This document shows positions 27,508 to 36,224 of a DNA stretch of 64,000 bases, piece after piece; the stretch's first letter is position 1, and every line of letters begins with the position of its first letter. The translations under genes and the position numbers were made by a program. The stretch is taken from the NCBI RefSeq assembly GCF_000739065.1, contig NZ_CP009149.1, forward strand, positions 1,099,311 to 1,163,310, in the 5' to 3' direction. The notes beneath the pieces are model-generated. The model saw only the letters and a list, made by a program, of their open reading frames with translations, did not search any database and was not told the DNA's origin. The DNA comes from Methanocaldococcus bathoardescens (GTDB lineage: Archaea; AGJL01; Methanococci; Methanococcales; Methanocaldococcaceae).

Positions 27508-28153
27508 TTAGATTAAAATCCAAATTCCTAACAGTATTAATATTGTCCCTGATATAAGATTTATTATCTTAGGATTAATTTTTGATAATATTTCCTTTCC
27601 TTCAACACCCAAAGAGCTTAATATAATTATCGGAATCCCAAAACCAATTGCATAAACAAATAATGCAAAAAATCCAAATAATGCATCACCTTTTGTTGGA
27701 AATATATGACAAAATGCTAACTAAAACAGGGTCTGCACAAGTATTTGCTAAAACACCATAACAGAATCCAAATAAAAAAGAACTTAAATACTTAAATTTT
27801 TTATTTTTATTTATTAGATAAAGAGCTTTATTCCAAATCTTTCCCTTTGTTGTAAAATTAAAGATTTTTATGTTATAGTTTAAAATCATCAAAACACCAA
27901 AAATAATTGCTACAATTCCAGCAACAAACTTTAATTTATATAAATTAAATACTGAGCCAAATAGTGAAAATAAAACACCTAAAATGCTAAATATAACTGC
28001 CAATCCTAAAACAAAAAATAGAGACACAAAAAATCCATCTTTTTTGTTGTTTGAGATGCTAAATGTGTATGCAAGAGATATTGGCAAAATACTTAAAACA
28101 CACGGCCCTAATGCGGTAAAAATCCCAGATAAAAAAATTAAAATTAAATCCAT
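27508..28153 (-). pseudogene. ccdA: CcdA-like thiol-disulfide membrane protein, frameshifted
   Basis: The frame runs from MDLILIFLSGIFTALGPCVL through TCADPVLVSILSYISNK and then stops, but a second frame continues GDALFGFFALFVYAIGFG to a stop at 27508. Joined, they give ~214 residues with six membrane segments and the two redox cysteines (GPC and TCADP) of the CcdA/DsbD family, which move reducing power across the membrane. Removing one A from the AAAA run (T-run at 27691-27694 on the plus strand) restores the frame. It may be a sequencing error, a recent mutation or a slippage site. The thioredoxin lipoprotein lies 10 bp upstream. Confidence 0.78.
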
Positions 28154-28163
28154 ACTCCCACAT

Positions 28164-28526
28164 TTATTCCTTTAACTGCTTTGCTTTTTCTTTTATCTCT
28201 TCTGGGTTGTATCCAACAGTCATATCAATTATCTTTCCATCTTTCACGTAGAATATTGTTGGTACAGCCCTAATTCCATATTTTTCTGCAATGTCTCTAT
28301 TTTTGTCAATATCTATCTTAATTACTTTATATCCTTCTTTTTCTAATTCTTCAATTGTTGGTTCTAACATTTTACAATAGCCACACCATTCAGCGGTAAA
28401 TTCAACAATACATGTCCCATTGAAATCAAATTCTTTATTTCTTACGTTTTCATTAATATTTATGCATCCACTTAATAAAATTCCAATGGAAATGAATGTT
28501 AATATTAATAGTAGATATTTTTTCAT
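28164..28526 (-). CDS. Thioredoxin-like lipoprotein
   Basis: 120 residues. A signal segment ends in a lipobox-like LLSGC (C21), so the protein is probably anchored outside the membrane. The thioredoxin active site is WCGYC (C48, C51), with the cis-proline segment RAVPTIFYVKDGK. It is the natural partner of the adjacent CcdA: CcdA would pass electrons to this extracytoplasmic thioredoxin. The ATG follows GTGATATA. Confidence 0.9.
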   Translation of the reverse strand: MKKYLLLILTFISIGILLSGCININENVRNKEFDFNGTCIVEFTAEWCGYCKMLEPTIEELEKEGYKVIKIDIDKNRDIAEKYGIRAVPTIFYVKDGKIIDMTVGYNPEEIKEKAKQLKE

Positions 28527-28756
28527 TATATCACTGGTTGTGTGTGATTGTGTATTAACTATTTATCTTATTTTATATAAAACTATGTTATTAAATTTTA
28601 GAAAATTTATCATAAAAATTATATTAAAAATTTAAAAATTTAATATAAAAAATCGAAAAGTTTATATATTAGTTGTGTTATATGTTTGTTCATAGGTGGA
28701 ACACAATCGTGAATAATATAATATGGTTGTGCATGATAATGACATAGGTGATAAAA

Positions 28757-29578
28757 ATGATAAGGAAGTTTAAAGTTAAAGGGTTAAGAAGCCCTTCTTT
28801 ATTAATAGACATGATTTTAAGTGATACAAAAGATGGAATTTTAGTTGTTGAAACTGATGGGGAAGAGCAAATAAAAGATATTGAAAATTTATTGAAAAAA
28901 TACAACTTAAAATATGAAGTTGATGGAAATATCGTCAAAATCTACGTTGGGGAAATACAGGCAGATAGAACTATTAACGTTGTAGGAGCTACATGTCCAG
29001 GACCAATAATGATGGTCTCAGATATCTTATCAAAAATGAAGAATGGGGAAATATTAGAGATTATCTGTGGAAAAAATGCTTTAACTGATTTAACAGAAGG
29101 ATTAAAAGGAATGGGTAATGAAATAATAAAAGTTGAAGATAAAGGAGATGGAACTTATAGAATATTGCTCAAAAAAGGAGAAAAGAAAGAAGAAAAAGCA
29201 GCAGCAATAACAAAGATTGATGAATTCTTCATCATTAATACAACTGGAACAGGAAACGCTGAAAAGGCTTATGCAACATTCATGATGGCAGACGTTGCCT
29301 TAAAAATGAACTTAAAGCCAACGATATTCTTAATGATGGATGGAGCAAGTTTAGCTTTAAAGGGAGAATGTGATAAAGTTAAACATCCAGCATTTCCAAA
29401 ATTAGGAGATTTAGTTAGAGAAATTCTAAAAAGAGGAGTAAAGGTATATGTTTGTGAGTTGAGTGCACAATTTAGAGGAATTAATGAAAATAATTTGGAA
29501 GAAGGATTTGAAATTGCTGGAGCACCAACATTCTTAAACTACTTATCAAAACCAAATGTTAGGCCTGTTTGGTTGTAA
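28757..29578 (+). CDS. TusA-DsrE fusion, sulfur relay protein
   Basis: 273 residues. After ~75 residues of an extra N-terminal domain, RTINVVGATCPGPIMMVSDI is the TusA (SirA) motif with its sulfur-carrying Cys. From about residue 155, FIINTTGTGNAEKAYATFMM to KVYVCELSAQFRG is a DsrE/DsrF-like domain, again with a cysteine (VYVCE). Fusion of both in one chain suggests direct persulfide transfer between them. The ATG at 28757 follows AGGTGATAAAA. It is divergent from the thioredoxin gene; separate TusA and DsrE proteins lie at 37.5-39.3 kb. Confidence 0.8.
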   Translation: MIRKFKVKGLRSPSLLIDMILSDTKDGILVVETDGEEQIKDIENLLKKYNLKYEVDGNIVKIYVGEIQADRTINVVGATCPGPIMMVSDILSKMKNGEILEIICGKNALTDLTEGLKGMGNEIIKVEDKGDGTYRILLKKGEKKEEKAAAITKIDEFFIINTTGTGNAEKAYATFMMADVALKMNLKPTIFLMMDGASLALKGECDKVKHPAFPKLGDLVREILKRGVKVYVCELSAQFRGINENNLEEGFEIAGAPTFLNYLSKPNVRPVWL

Positions 29579-29814
29579 GTGTATAATTTTGGAAAATAAA
29601 AATATAATTAAAATAAAAAAATAAAATAATTGTGGCATAGTTGTAGTGGGGGAGGGTTTAGAAAAGTCATTCTGTCTATTTATCTAACTTTTGTCTTTTG
29701 TTTGAAGTATGTATGGATAAAAAATGCACAATGTTAAAGAAAGTAGTTTTTGAAAAGATAAGGGCTAATCTAATATTTAAAAATAAAAAATTAAAAATAT
29801 TAAGGGTGATTAAA

Positions 29815-30147
29815 ATGAATGACATAATAACCTTAGTTTCTCTGTCTGTAATATTTGGTGCAATGCTTTCTGGATTTGCTACATTTAGGCTAACAGGAAT
29901 GAGGTTAATGCCACATTTCGCGTCTTTGATAATAGCTTTTATATTAACTTTAGCTTCATTATTCGTAGATAACAATATAGTAGGATATTTAGCAATAGCT
30001 TCCCAAATAATAACTCCTTTAACAATATGTAATACAATATGTAATATATTAAAAACCCAATTCCAAAATACTGGAATCTATTCAGCTCATTTAGCATTAA
30101 TGGGGATGTTAATTATATTGGCATTAGGGAATTTAGTAGTCTTTTAA
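29815..30147 (+). CDS. Small integral membrane protein (110 aa)
   Basis: 110 residues with three or four membrane segments (residues ~5-22, 33-50, 55-77, 90-108) and almost no charged residues. The ATG follows AGGGTGAT; the open frame extends further upstream without a ribosome binding site. No family recognised. It is transcribed rightward between the TusA-DsrE fusion and the convergent NapH-like gene. Confidence 0.62.
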   Translation: MNDIITLVSLSVIFGAMLSGFATFRLTGMRLMPHFASLIIAFILTLASLFVDNNIVGYLAIASQIITPLTICNTICNILKTQFQNTGIYSAHLALMGMLIILALGNLVVF

Positions 30148-30199
30148 ATATACGATTAATGATTTAACTTACTTATTTAACTTTTTTAAATGAATTATT

Positions 30200-30877
30200 T
30201 TATTTAAAGAAAGGTGAGAAAGTTAGTGATTTTTTTCTACATGCACTCATGCATTCAAAACATCTTATACACTCCATCTGGTCTATCTTTTCTACATTTG
30301 CTATTTTTATTTGCATTGGGCATTTAAATTCACATAATCTACAACCTGTACATTTATTTTTATTAAGTTTTAGTTGGAATATTGAGAATCTTGCGAATAT
30401 GCTTAACAACGCTCCTACTGGACAGACATATTTACAGAAGAATCTTGGATAAATAAATCCTAAAACTAAAAATAAAGCCAATAATAAATAAGCTAACATA
30501 TATGAATTTAAAAATATATCAGTTCCAAACAAATAAGCTAATACAACAACTAAAACTAATACAAAATACTTAAAATATTTTAATTTGTTGTGTATATGTT
30601 CTGGCATAGTTGGTAATTTTTTTAATTTAGAGATTCTTACTCTTGCTTGATAAACTAAATCAAATAGGAATCCAAAAGGACACATCCAACCGCAAAATAT
30701 TCTTCCAGCAATAATTGCTAATATCATGATTACAATTCTTATATTGGTGTATTTTCCAATACCAAAAATAAATCTTCCAATAAATTCAACGATATTTAAA
30801 TAAAGACCAAGAACAAAAGTTGCTCTTATAAAAAAGAATGTTTGGGAAATTTTTCTTAATATCTGAATCTTATCCAT
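30200..30877 (-). CDS. NapH-like membrane polyferredoxin 1
   Basis: 225 residues. Four or five membrane segments carry the paired motifs RIFCGWMCPFGF and FCKYVCPVGA typical of NapH/RdxA/YccM-type electron-transfer proteins. The C-terminus has two [4Fe-4S] sites, CTGCRLCEFKCP and CIRCFECMSACR. It would move electrons between the membrane and a soluble partner. Its first 17 residues are identical to those of the next upstream gene (MDKIQILRKISQTFFFI), showing recent duplication. GGTGA precedes the ATG. Confidence 0.86.
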   Translation of the reverse strand: MDKIQILRKISQTFFFIRATFVLGLYLNIVEFIGRFIFGIGKYTNIRIVIMILAIIAGRIFCGWMCPFGFLFDLVYQARVRISKLKKLPTMPEHIHNKLKYFKYFVLVLVVVLAYLFGTDIFLNSYMLAYLLLALFLVLGFIYPRFFCKYVCPVGALLSIFARFSIFQLKLNKNKCTGCRLCEFKCPMQIKIANVEKIDQMECIRCFECMSACRKKSLTFSPFFK

Positions 30878-31105
30878 AATTTCACCATTTAAAATAGGTT
30901 AATTATTATTTAAACCTAATTAATGTCAATTCTAAAGCAAAAATCTGAAAAATGTAAAGCTCTATAATAATATCTTTTAAAATTTTCAACTATAAAAAAA
31001 TTTTTAACCAATTATTTTAAAAAACCAAGATGTAAAAATTAAACGACTTACGATATAATTTTACACAAATATTCATAAAAATAGTTAATTTATTATTTTG
31101 GGATG

Positions 31106-31822
31106 TTAATTTTCCTTTCTGAAGATGTGTGAAAACGATAATCCTCCTTTCCTACATGCACTTTTGCATTCAAAACATCTTATACATTCTTTTTGGTCAA
31201 TTTTTTCTGTAATCTTTATCTGCATTGGACATTTAAACTCACATAGCTTGCATTTAACACAATTATTATCAGTTTTTAACTGAAAGAGAGGTTTTATTGA
31301 AAATATTGATAAAAATGCTCCTAATGGGCAGAGATATCTACAAAATGCCATTGGTATAAAGAAGGAAGCGATTAATACGAAAATTAATATTATAAAAGAT
31401 ATAACTGTCCCGTAAAGATTTGTTAAAAACCCAATTGGACAAACTTGACAAAATGCATAGGTTAATAGGTAGTAGGTTAAAATTAAAGATGCAACCAACA
31501 CCACATATTTTAGATAAATCAATTTTTTGTGGATTTTTTCATTAACTGTTGGTAGTTTTTTTGTTTTGAATAGCTTAACTCTCAACTTGTAAGATAATTC
31601 GGATAAAAAACCTAATGGACACATCCATCCACAAAATACTCTCCCCAATATTAAAGTCAGAGCTATAATAACAATTAACTTAACAATTAACTGCCCAACT
31701 GTTCCTTTTAAGATAAACTTCTCAATTACGCCAAAGAAGCATAAACAAAAACTTGTCAAAAACACAAAATAAATAAAAAAGAATGTTTGGGAAATTTTCC
31801 TCAATATCTGTATTTTGTCCAT
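31106..31822 (-). CDS. NapH-like membrane polyferredoxin 2
   Basis: 238 residues, a paralogue of the neighbouring gene at 30.2 kb with the same order of motifs: RVFCGWMCPLGF, FCRYLCPLGA, then CVKCKLCEFKCP and CIRCFECKSACR. An extra CQVCPIGF lies between the first two membrane motifs. It starts directly after the stop of the exported EF-hand-like gene, so it probably belongs to the exported-protein operon and could be its membrane electron donor or acceptor. Confidence 0.86.
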   Translation of the reverse strand: MDKIQILRKISQTFFFIYFVFLTSFCLCFFGVIEKFILKGTVGQLIVKLIVIIALTLILGRVFCGWMCPLGFLSELSYKLRVKLFKTKKLPTVNEKIHKKLIYLKYVVLVASLILTYYLLTYAFCQVCPIGFLTNLYGTVISFIILIFVLIASFFIPMAFCRYLCPLGAFLSIFSIKPLFQLKTDNNCVKCKLCEFKCPMQIKITEKIDQKECIRCFECKSACRKGGLSFSHIFRKEN

Positions 31823-32419
31823 TTACAACCACCCAAATAATAAATCTCTTAAATTAATTGTTGAAAATAAAAATGATATTATTTCATCAATTATTGAAGT
31901 GTTTTTACTGTTGTTGTTGATAATATTTCCATTATCTGATGAATTTTGAGTTATATTCAACTTAATCTTTCCTTCTTCAATCATACACTCAACAATCGCT
32001 TCTTTAACAACACTTGGAGGTATTCCATAAATCTTTTTTATTTCATCAAATGTTGTATCGTCAGAAACATCAATTTTTAATTTTTCTTTTAAACATTTTG
32101 GATTTATTCCATATTTATTGCAAATTTCTTTTATTGTGTAGGATTTTAGTTCTTTACCAGAAATATCTACATATTCATCAATTAACTCTTCAGTTAATTG
32201 AATGTTGTTTGAATCTATAGCTTGAACATTTAAATTTGTATTAGCTTCTGGAGCAGGCTCACTATGGTCGCAAATTCCATTATTGTTTGTATCTATATAT
32301 CTTCCACATTCTCCAGGATAATAGCAAGAAGAGTTTGTTTTCCCAAATGGACAATCATCCCATGCAAAAGATAAATTTAAAAGAGAAAAAAATAAAAAAA
32401 TGGCAAAAAATTTCCTCAT
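31823..32419 (-). CDS. Exported protein with EF-hand-like loop
   Basis: 198 residues. A signal peptide ([17 protein letters not shown]) is followed by a cysteine-bearing segment [19 protein letters not shown] and [12 protein letters not shown], which resembles a calcium-binding loop. Residues ~70-150 hold short helical repeats ([18 protein letters not shown] and [16 protein letters not shown]), and a hydrophobic C-terminus may anchor it. The ATG follows AGGTGAAGA. It sits between the DUF2202 lipoprotein and NapH-like protein 2 with almost no spacing. No family named with confidence. Confidence 0.7.
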   Translation of the reverse strand: MRKFFAIFLFFSLLNLSFAWDDCPFGKTNSSCYYPGECGRYIDTNNNGICDHSEPAPEANTNLNVQAIDSNNIQLTEELIDEYVDISGKELKSYTIKEICNKYGINPKCLKEKLKIDVSDDTTFDEIKKIYGIPPSVVKEAIVECMIEEGKIKLNITQNSSDNGNIINNNSKNTSIIDEIISFLFSTINLRDLLFGWL

Positions 32420-32428
32420 ATTCTTCAC

Positions 32429-33193
32429 CTATTGCATTCCTCTTTCCATTGGGCTATTTATTATTTGCTCATATTCTTCTTTGCTTATATACTGTGGGGA
32501 GTAATTTGCTCCATAATTATTTAGCATTCTCACAAAAGACCTCATGTGGTTTCTTGAACCTTTCATTAAGTTTTCATAAACGAGTTTTATGTCTTCATTG
32601 TCTGTTTTGCTTATCCAATGTTCTAAATCAGCTATATCTAAATCCTCAATGGTTGCTCCAACTGTCAATGCATCAACAATTGATTTACTTCCCTTTTCAA
32701 CTAAATCTTTATATAATTTCTCAAATTTTGGATTTGAGAATTTTCCAATTTCATCACTTTTAACTGAGTCAGAGATGTTGTATCTATCTAAGAGGTATTT
32801 AACTGAATCCATGTGTGTTTGTTCGCTCTCAGCAATGTTTTTGAATATCTGTAATCCCCACTTATTGTATAGGGTTAGATAAACATCTCTTGCCAATTTT
32901 TCTTCTTCTCTCATTTCAATTAATCCTTCTTTTTCTTCTTCGCTTATTGGCTGTTTTGGTAGGGCGTCAATATTTTCACATATTAAGCTAACGTTTATAT
33001 TTCCATTATTTCCTACTATTTTTCCCCTCCCCACACCCATCTGGTTTTGATGATAAGGAGTTTGATAATCTTGATTTTGAGCATTTTGAGCATTTTGCAC
33101 TTGAGCATTTTCAGTATTTTGAGTTACACATCCTGCTAAAAGAACCATTGAAGCTATTAATGATATTAAAGCCAATTTTATTATATTTCTCAT
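32429..33193 (-). CDS. DUF2202 ferritin-like lipoprotein
   Basis: 254 residues. The signal ends in a lipobox LLAGC (C22), so it is surface-anchored. A low-complexity Gln/Asn linker ends in PYHQNQMGVG. The folded part is a ferritin-like bundle of the DUF2202 type: MREEEKLARDVYLTLYNKWG, AESEQTHMDSVKYLL, IADLEHWISKT and RNHMRSFVRML give repeated Glu/His ligands for a di-metal site. A peroxidase or metal-storage role outside the cell is inferred. The same linker motif occurs in the cell-wall-binding protein upstream. Confidence 0.82.
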   Translation of the reverse strand: MRNIIKLALISLIASMVLLAGCVTQNTENAQVQNAQNAQNQDYQTPYHQNQMGVGRGKIVGNNGNINVSLICENIDALPKQPISEEEKEGLIEMREEEKLARDVYLTLYNKWGLQIFKNIAESEQTHMDSVKYLLDRYNISDSVKSDEIGKFSNPKFEKLYKDLVEKGSKSIVDALTVGATIEDLDIADLEHWISKTDNEDIKLVYENLMKGSRNHMRSFVRMLNNYGANYSPQYISKEEYEQIINSPMERGMQ

Positions 33194-33283
33194 GATTTCA
33201 CCTTATTTTAATAGTTGGGACAGTTATATTAACAACCACTAACTATTAAAAAAATAATGAAAATATGGAGGCTGTTAATTTAT

Positions 33284-34294
33284 TTACTGATTTTTATTAT
33301 ACAAATGAGGTGCATTTGCATTTCCTAATTCTGTGTTATTTTCATTCTGATGATAAATGTGTGGAGCGTTTGCTCCTCCGACACCCATTTGTGAGTTATT
33401 GGCATTTTGATGATAAACGTGAGGGGCATTGCCCATGCCTTTTGCCATTCCATGTCCCATTGGTTGTAAATGCAATCTAACCATTGCCATCTGTTCTCCT
33501 TCTAATTGAATCATCACTCTGTAAGCGTCTTGGTATCTATTTTGTTTTATTAGCTCCTCAACTTCTTTTAATTTTTCTTCTAACTCACTAACATTGATTC
33601 TCATTCTTTTAAACATGAATATTCTTTTTTCCATTATTTTTATTCTATTTTGCAACATTAATTTGACTCTATCTTCTGGAATCTTCTCAATTTCAACATT
33701 CAATCCTTTTCTTTGTAATTTCATGGCAATTGCTGAGTGATTACAGAATGGGCAGAATGGGTTTTCAACAATTTCTACTTTGTTTATTCTTAATTGCAAT
33801 CTTTCTGGCTCAACAGTTAAATTTACTCCATTAGTTAATAAAACTAAACATGTTCCATTTCTTATTTTTTCCATTGTTTCATTTAATGCAATATCATCAA
33901 ATCCATGGCATACACAGGCAGTTACATTATCTCCATAAGCATATCTAAATTGATGTTGGAATCTTAATGTAACATTTGCATTTGTTTCGTATCTTGTTTC
34001 CCCACCAATTCTCTCAACACTTATTCCTGCACTTTCTAATGCAGTTGTGTAGTTTTCAACTACTGCCAAAGAACCTCCAATAATTATTACTTTATCTGGG
34101 TTTAATGCCAATATTTCATTAACTAAGCTTTCGTTGTAAATCCCCCACTCAGTTGTTATTACTGTTGCATTTAACACATTTGCTACCTCTAAAGCTGTGC
34201 ACTGATCTGCACAATTATCACTTACTAAAACTACATCTGTTGCAGAAACCATTGGAATTGCCATTAGCAATAGTAATATCAATTTTTTCCACAT
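33284..34294 (-). CDS. Exported cell-wall-binding (CWB2-like) protein
   Basis: 336 residues with a signal peptide (LILLLLMAIPMVSA). Residues ~17-100 resemble the CWB2 repeat: DVVLVSDNCADQCTALEVA, VIIIGGSLAVV, VERIGGETRYETNANV. A middle section has CPFC and a long charged coil (residues ~200-260). The C-terminus has three imperfect repeats with NAPHVYHQN, NAPHIYHQN and NAPHLYNKN separated by MGVG-type links. It may attach to the S-layer. It is 90 bp upstream of the DUF2202 gene, which shares YHQN-(x)-MGVG. AGGGTGATA precedes the ATG. Confidence 0.75.
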   Translation of the reverse strand: MWKKLILLLLMAIPMVSATDVVLVSDNCADQCTALEVANVLNATVITTEWGIYNESLVNEILALNPDKVIIIGGSLAVVENYTTALESAGISVERIGGETRYETNANVTLRFQHQFRYAYGDNVTACVCHGFDDIALNETMEKIRNGTCLVLLTNGVNLTVEPERLQLRINKVEIVENPFCPFCNHSAIAMKLQRKGLNVEIEKIPEDRVKLMLQNRIKIMEKRIFMFKRMRINVSELEEKLKEVEELIKQNRYQDAYRVMIQLEGEQMAMVRLHLQPMGHGMAKGMGNAPHVYHQNANNSQMGVGGANAPHIYHQNENNTELGNANAPHLYNKNQ

Positions 34295-34336
34295 GTTATC
34301 ACCCTAAAAAATTTATTGTTTAGATATTATTTAAAT

Positions 34337-34480
34337 TTAACTATATTTATTGCTTCTCTTTGGAATAATAGATAACAGCACATAAATTCCAATTACTAAT
34401 ACCAATACCCAAATTATCATCCAAAAAAATCTATAAAAGAAAAATGGAAAAAAAGCATAATTATAGTAGCACATTGGCAT
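34337..34480 (-). CDS. Small single-span membrane protein (47 aa)
   Basis: 47 residues starting MPMCYYNYAFFPFFFYRFFW and continuing with a hydrophobic span (IIWVLVLVIGIYVLLSII) and a basic end (PKRSNKYS). The ATG follows AGGGTGTGAG. It lies 11 bp after the Cys/His-rich exported protein and ahead of the CWB2-like gene, all in one direction, so it is probably part of the surface operon. Confidence 0.65.
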   Translation of the reverse strand: MPMCYYNYAFFPFFFYRFFWMIIWVLVLVIGIYVLLSIIPKRSNKYS

Positions 34481-34491
34481 ATCTCACACCC

Positions 34492-34908
34492 TTATTGTTG
34501 CCAGTAGCAACATCCGCAAGGACAACATCCCCCTTTCATTCTATGACCGTAGTAACCATGGCTATAGTAATGACCTGGATGATTGGTAAATACGAATCCA
34601 ACCAACTCTCCGTTGTAGTAGAGAGGATATTTCTCTCCAAATGGTGTATTAAATGGTTCTCCAACAGTTACTTCACCTAAATTAACATCTTTCCATAAAG
34701 TTCCAACTATTTGCCCATCTATCTCTAAGTGGGAGATGTTGTAGCCAAATGGTGTTGTGTGCTGAACAATCTCTGCAGTTTTTAAAATATCTGATGGATT
34801 TATGTCTATATTTTCAGTAGTTTGAGTTTGGTATGCCATCCATGGTGGGAAGGCATAAACCATACCAATTAAGGCAACTCCCAATATTGCCAACAATAGT
34901 TTTTTCAT
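34492..34908 (-). CDS. Exported protein with His/Cys-rich C-terminus
   Basis: 138 residues. A signal peptide (LLLAILGVALIGMVYA) is followed by a beta-rich part (ISHLEIDGQIVGTLWKDVNL, YYNGELVGFVFTNHPGHYY) and the tail HGYYGHRMKGGCCPCGCCYW. Five cysteines and four histidines in ~25 residues strongly suggest metal binding. It is the first gene of the leftward exported-protein cluster. No family recognised. Confidence 0.68.
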   Translation of the reverse strand: MKKLLLAILGVALIGMVYAFPPWMAYQTQTTENIDINPSDILKTAEIVQHTTPFGYNISHLEIDGQIVGTLWKDVNLGEVTVGEPFNTPFGEKYPLYYNGELVGFVFTNHPGHYYSHGYYGHRMKGGCCPCGCCYWQQ

Positions 34909-35079
34909 GCTTTCACCTGTATTGTAGTTACATTGTATGTATCTTTTTGACTACATATATTAGGATAAGAAAACAAATATATAAAATTTACTTAGTTGTG
35001 AAAAATTAATGCACAACCATGTGGAATAAAAATAAAAAATAAACTAATAAATTAAGAATTCAATTAAAAAATTAAAAAT

Positions 35080-35814
35080 TTATTTTTTTATAGCTTTTTC
35101 AATGCTTTCAATTGCAATATAACCAGCTTTATGTAAAATAGTGTCTCCTAACTCTTTATCCATTTCCATACTACCTAAGCATGGATAATTGTGATGAGCA
35201 TTTGCTATCTCTTCTTTTAAATTGTCTAATGTTTTTCCTTTCAATCTTTTGGCTATATAGTATGTCTCTCCACATGGGGCAGAGATTTTAACTTTAATAT
35301 CTTTAATAACATTATTCTCAACTTCTATTTCTAATTCTGGTTTTCCTATCTTAAAATAATCAATAAATTTGTTTATAAACTCATTATCTTCTTTTTTCTC
35401 TAATGAGCAGAATGGTTTCGGATTTTCGAATTCTATATTATACTCTTTGCAGACTCTCTTTAAATCTCTTCTTAATGCAGGGGATAAATCATGTGGAGTT
35501 TCAGAAGGAACAATTAAAGCTTTGTAATTTTTTTCTTTTAACAATAAAGGAAGTTCATACAACAAATCTTCATGAAGTTGAGCAATACAAACATCTCCTT
35601 CTGGAAGTTCTGGGAGATAATCGTAAGGATTGTCTATAAATTCTTCATAAACTTCATCAATGACAATATTTTTTACATTATCTTTGAAGCTCCAATCCCC
35701 TCTGCAGTTGTAGCAATCATCACAAATTCTACAAAAATCTGGTTCATTTAATAAATTTTTATAGAATTTTTCCATTCTCTCATTTCCTCTGTGATAGATA
35801 AATACTGCTTTCAT
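35080..35814 (-). CDS. DUF166-family archaeal protein
   Basis: About 244 residues. The N-terminal part has FCRICDDCYNCRGDWSF, a cluster of cysteines, and the C-terminal part has KVKISAPCGETYYIAKRL and AHHNYPCLGSMEMD. These match my memory of the archaeal DUF166 family, whose role is unknown. Many Cys suggest a metal or cluster. The ATG at 35814 follows GGTGATTACT. It is followed by an LMW-phosphatase-type gene and lies downstream of no clear partner. Confidence 0.68.
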   Translation of the reverse strand: MKAVFIYHRGNERMEKFYKNLLNEPDFCRICDDCYNCRGDWSFKDNVKNIVIDEVYEEFIDNPYDYLPELPEGDVCIAQLHEDLLYELPLLLKEKNYKALIVPSETPHDLSPALRRDLKRVCKEYNIEFENPKPFCSLEKKEDNEFINKFIDYFKIGKPELEIEVENNVIKDIKVKISAPCGETYYIAKRLKGKTLDNLKEEIANAHHNYPCLGSMEMDKELGDTILHKAGYIAIESIEKAIKK

Positions 35815-35830
35815 AGTAATCACCAAATAA

Positions 35831-36217
35831 TTAAATATCTTTTAAGGAATTTGCGAGTTCCTTAACTTTCTCTTCAATCTCATCTCTAACTTTTCTATAG
35901 ACTTCAATATCCTTCCCTGCAGGGTTTTCAATATTCCAACCTATGTGTTTTTTTGCTGGAACGAAAGGGCAAGAGTTTAAGCAACCCATAGTAACAACTA
36001 CATCAAACTCTCCAACTTCTTTCACAACTTCATCTATTGTTTGTGGCTTTTCCTTTGCTTCTAAATTTTTTTCTTTTAAAACCTCAACAACTTTTTCATC
36101 AATGCCGTCTGTTTTTTCAACTCCAGCACTGAATGCATTTAATCCAAATTTCTTTGCAAATGCTTCTGCCATTACACTTCTTCTTTTGTTGTGAATACAA
36201 ACAAATAGAATCTTCAT
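35831..36217 (-). CDS. ArsC-type / low-molecular-weight protein phosphatase
   Basis: 128 residues. The active-site loop FVCIHNKRRSVMAEA fits C-x5-R-S of the LMW phosphatase/thioredoxin-type arsenate reductase fold, with additional cysteines at VTMGCLNSCPFVPAKK, the ArsC-like segment. Arsenate reductase is likely, although a tyrosine phosphatase cannot be excluded. The start is the ATG behind GGGGGAG; upstream in-frame sequence lies in the preceding gene. It overlaps no gene and is 8 bp from the TatD-like gene. Confidence 0.78.
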   Translation of the reverse strand: MKILFVCIHNKRRSVMAEAFAKKFGLNAFSAGVEKTDGIDEKVVEVLKEKNLEAKEKPQTIDEVVKEVGEFDVVVTMGCLNSCPFVPAKKHIGWNIENPAGKDIEVYRKVRDEIEEKVKELANSLKDI

Positions 36218-36224
36218 GCTCCCC

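Noticed and set aside
29579..29814. Small gene behind GTGGGGGAGGG at 29648
   Set aside because: The G-rich sequence looks like a ribosome binding site, but no start codon follows at proper distance; the frame starting at 29815 has its own AGGGTGAT.
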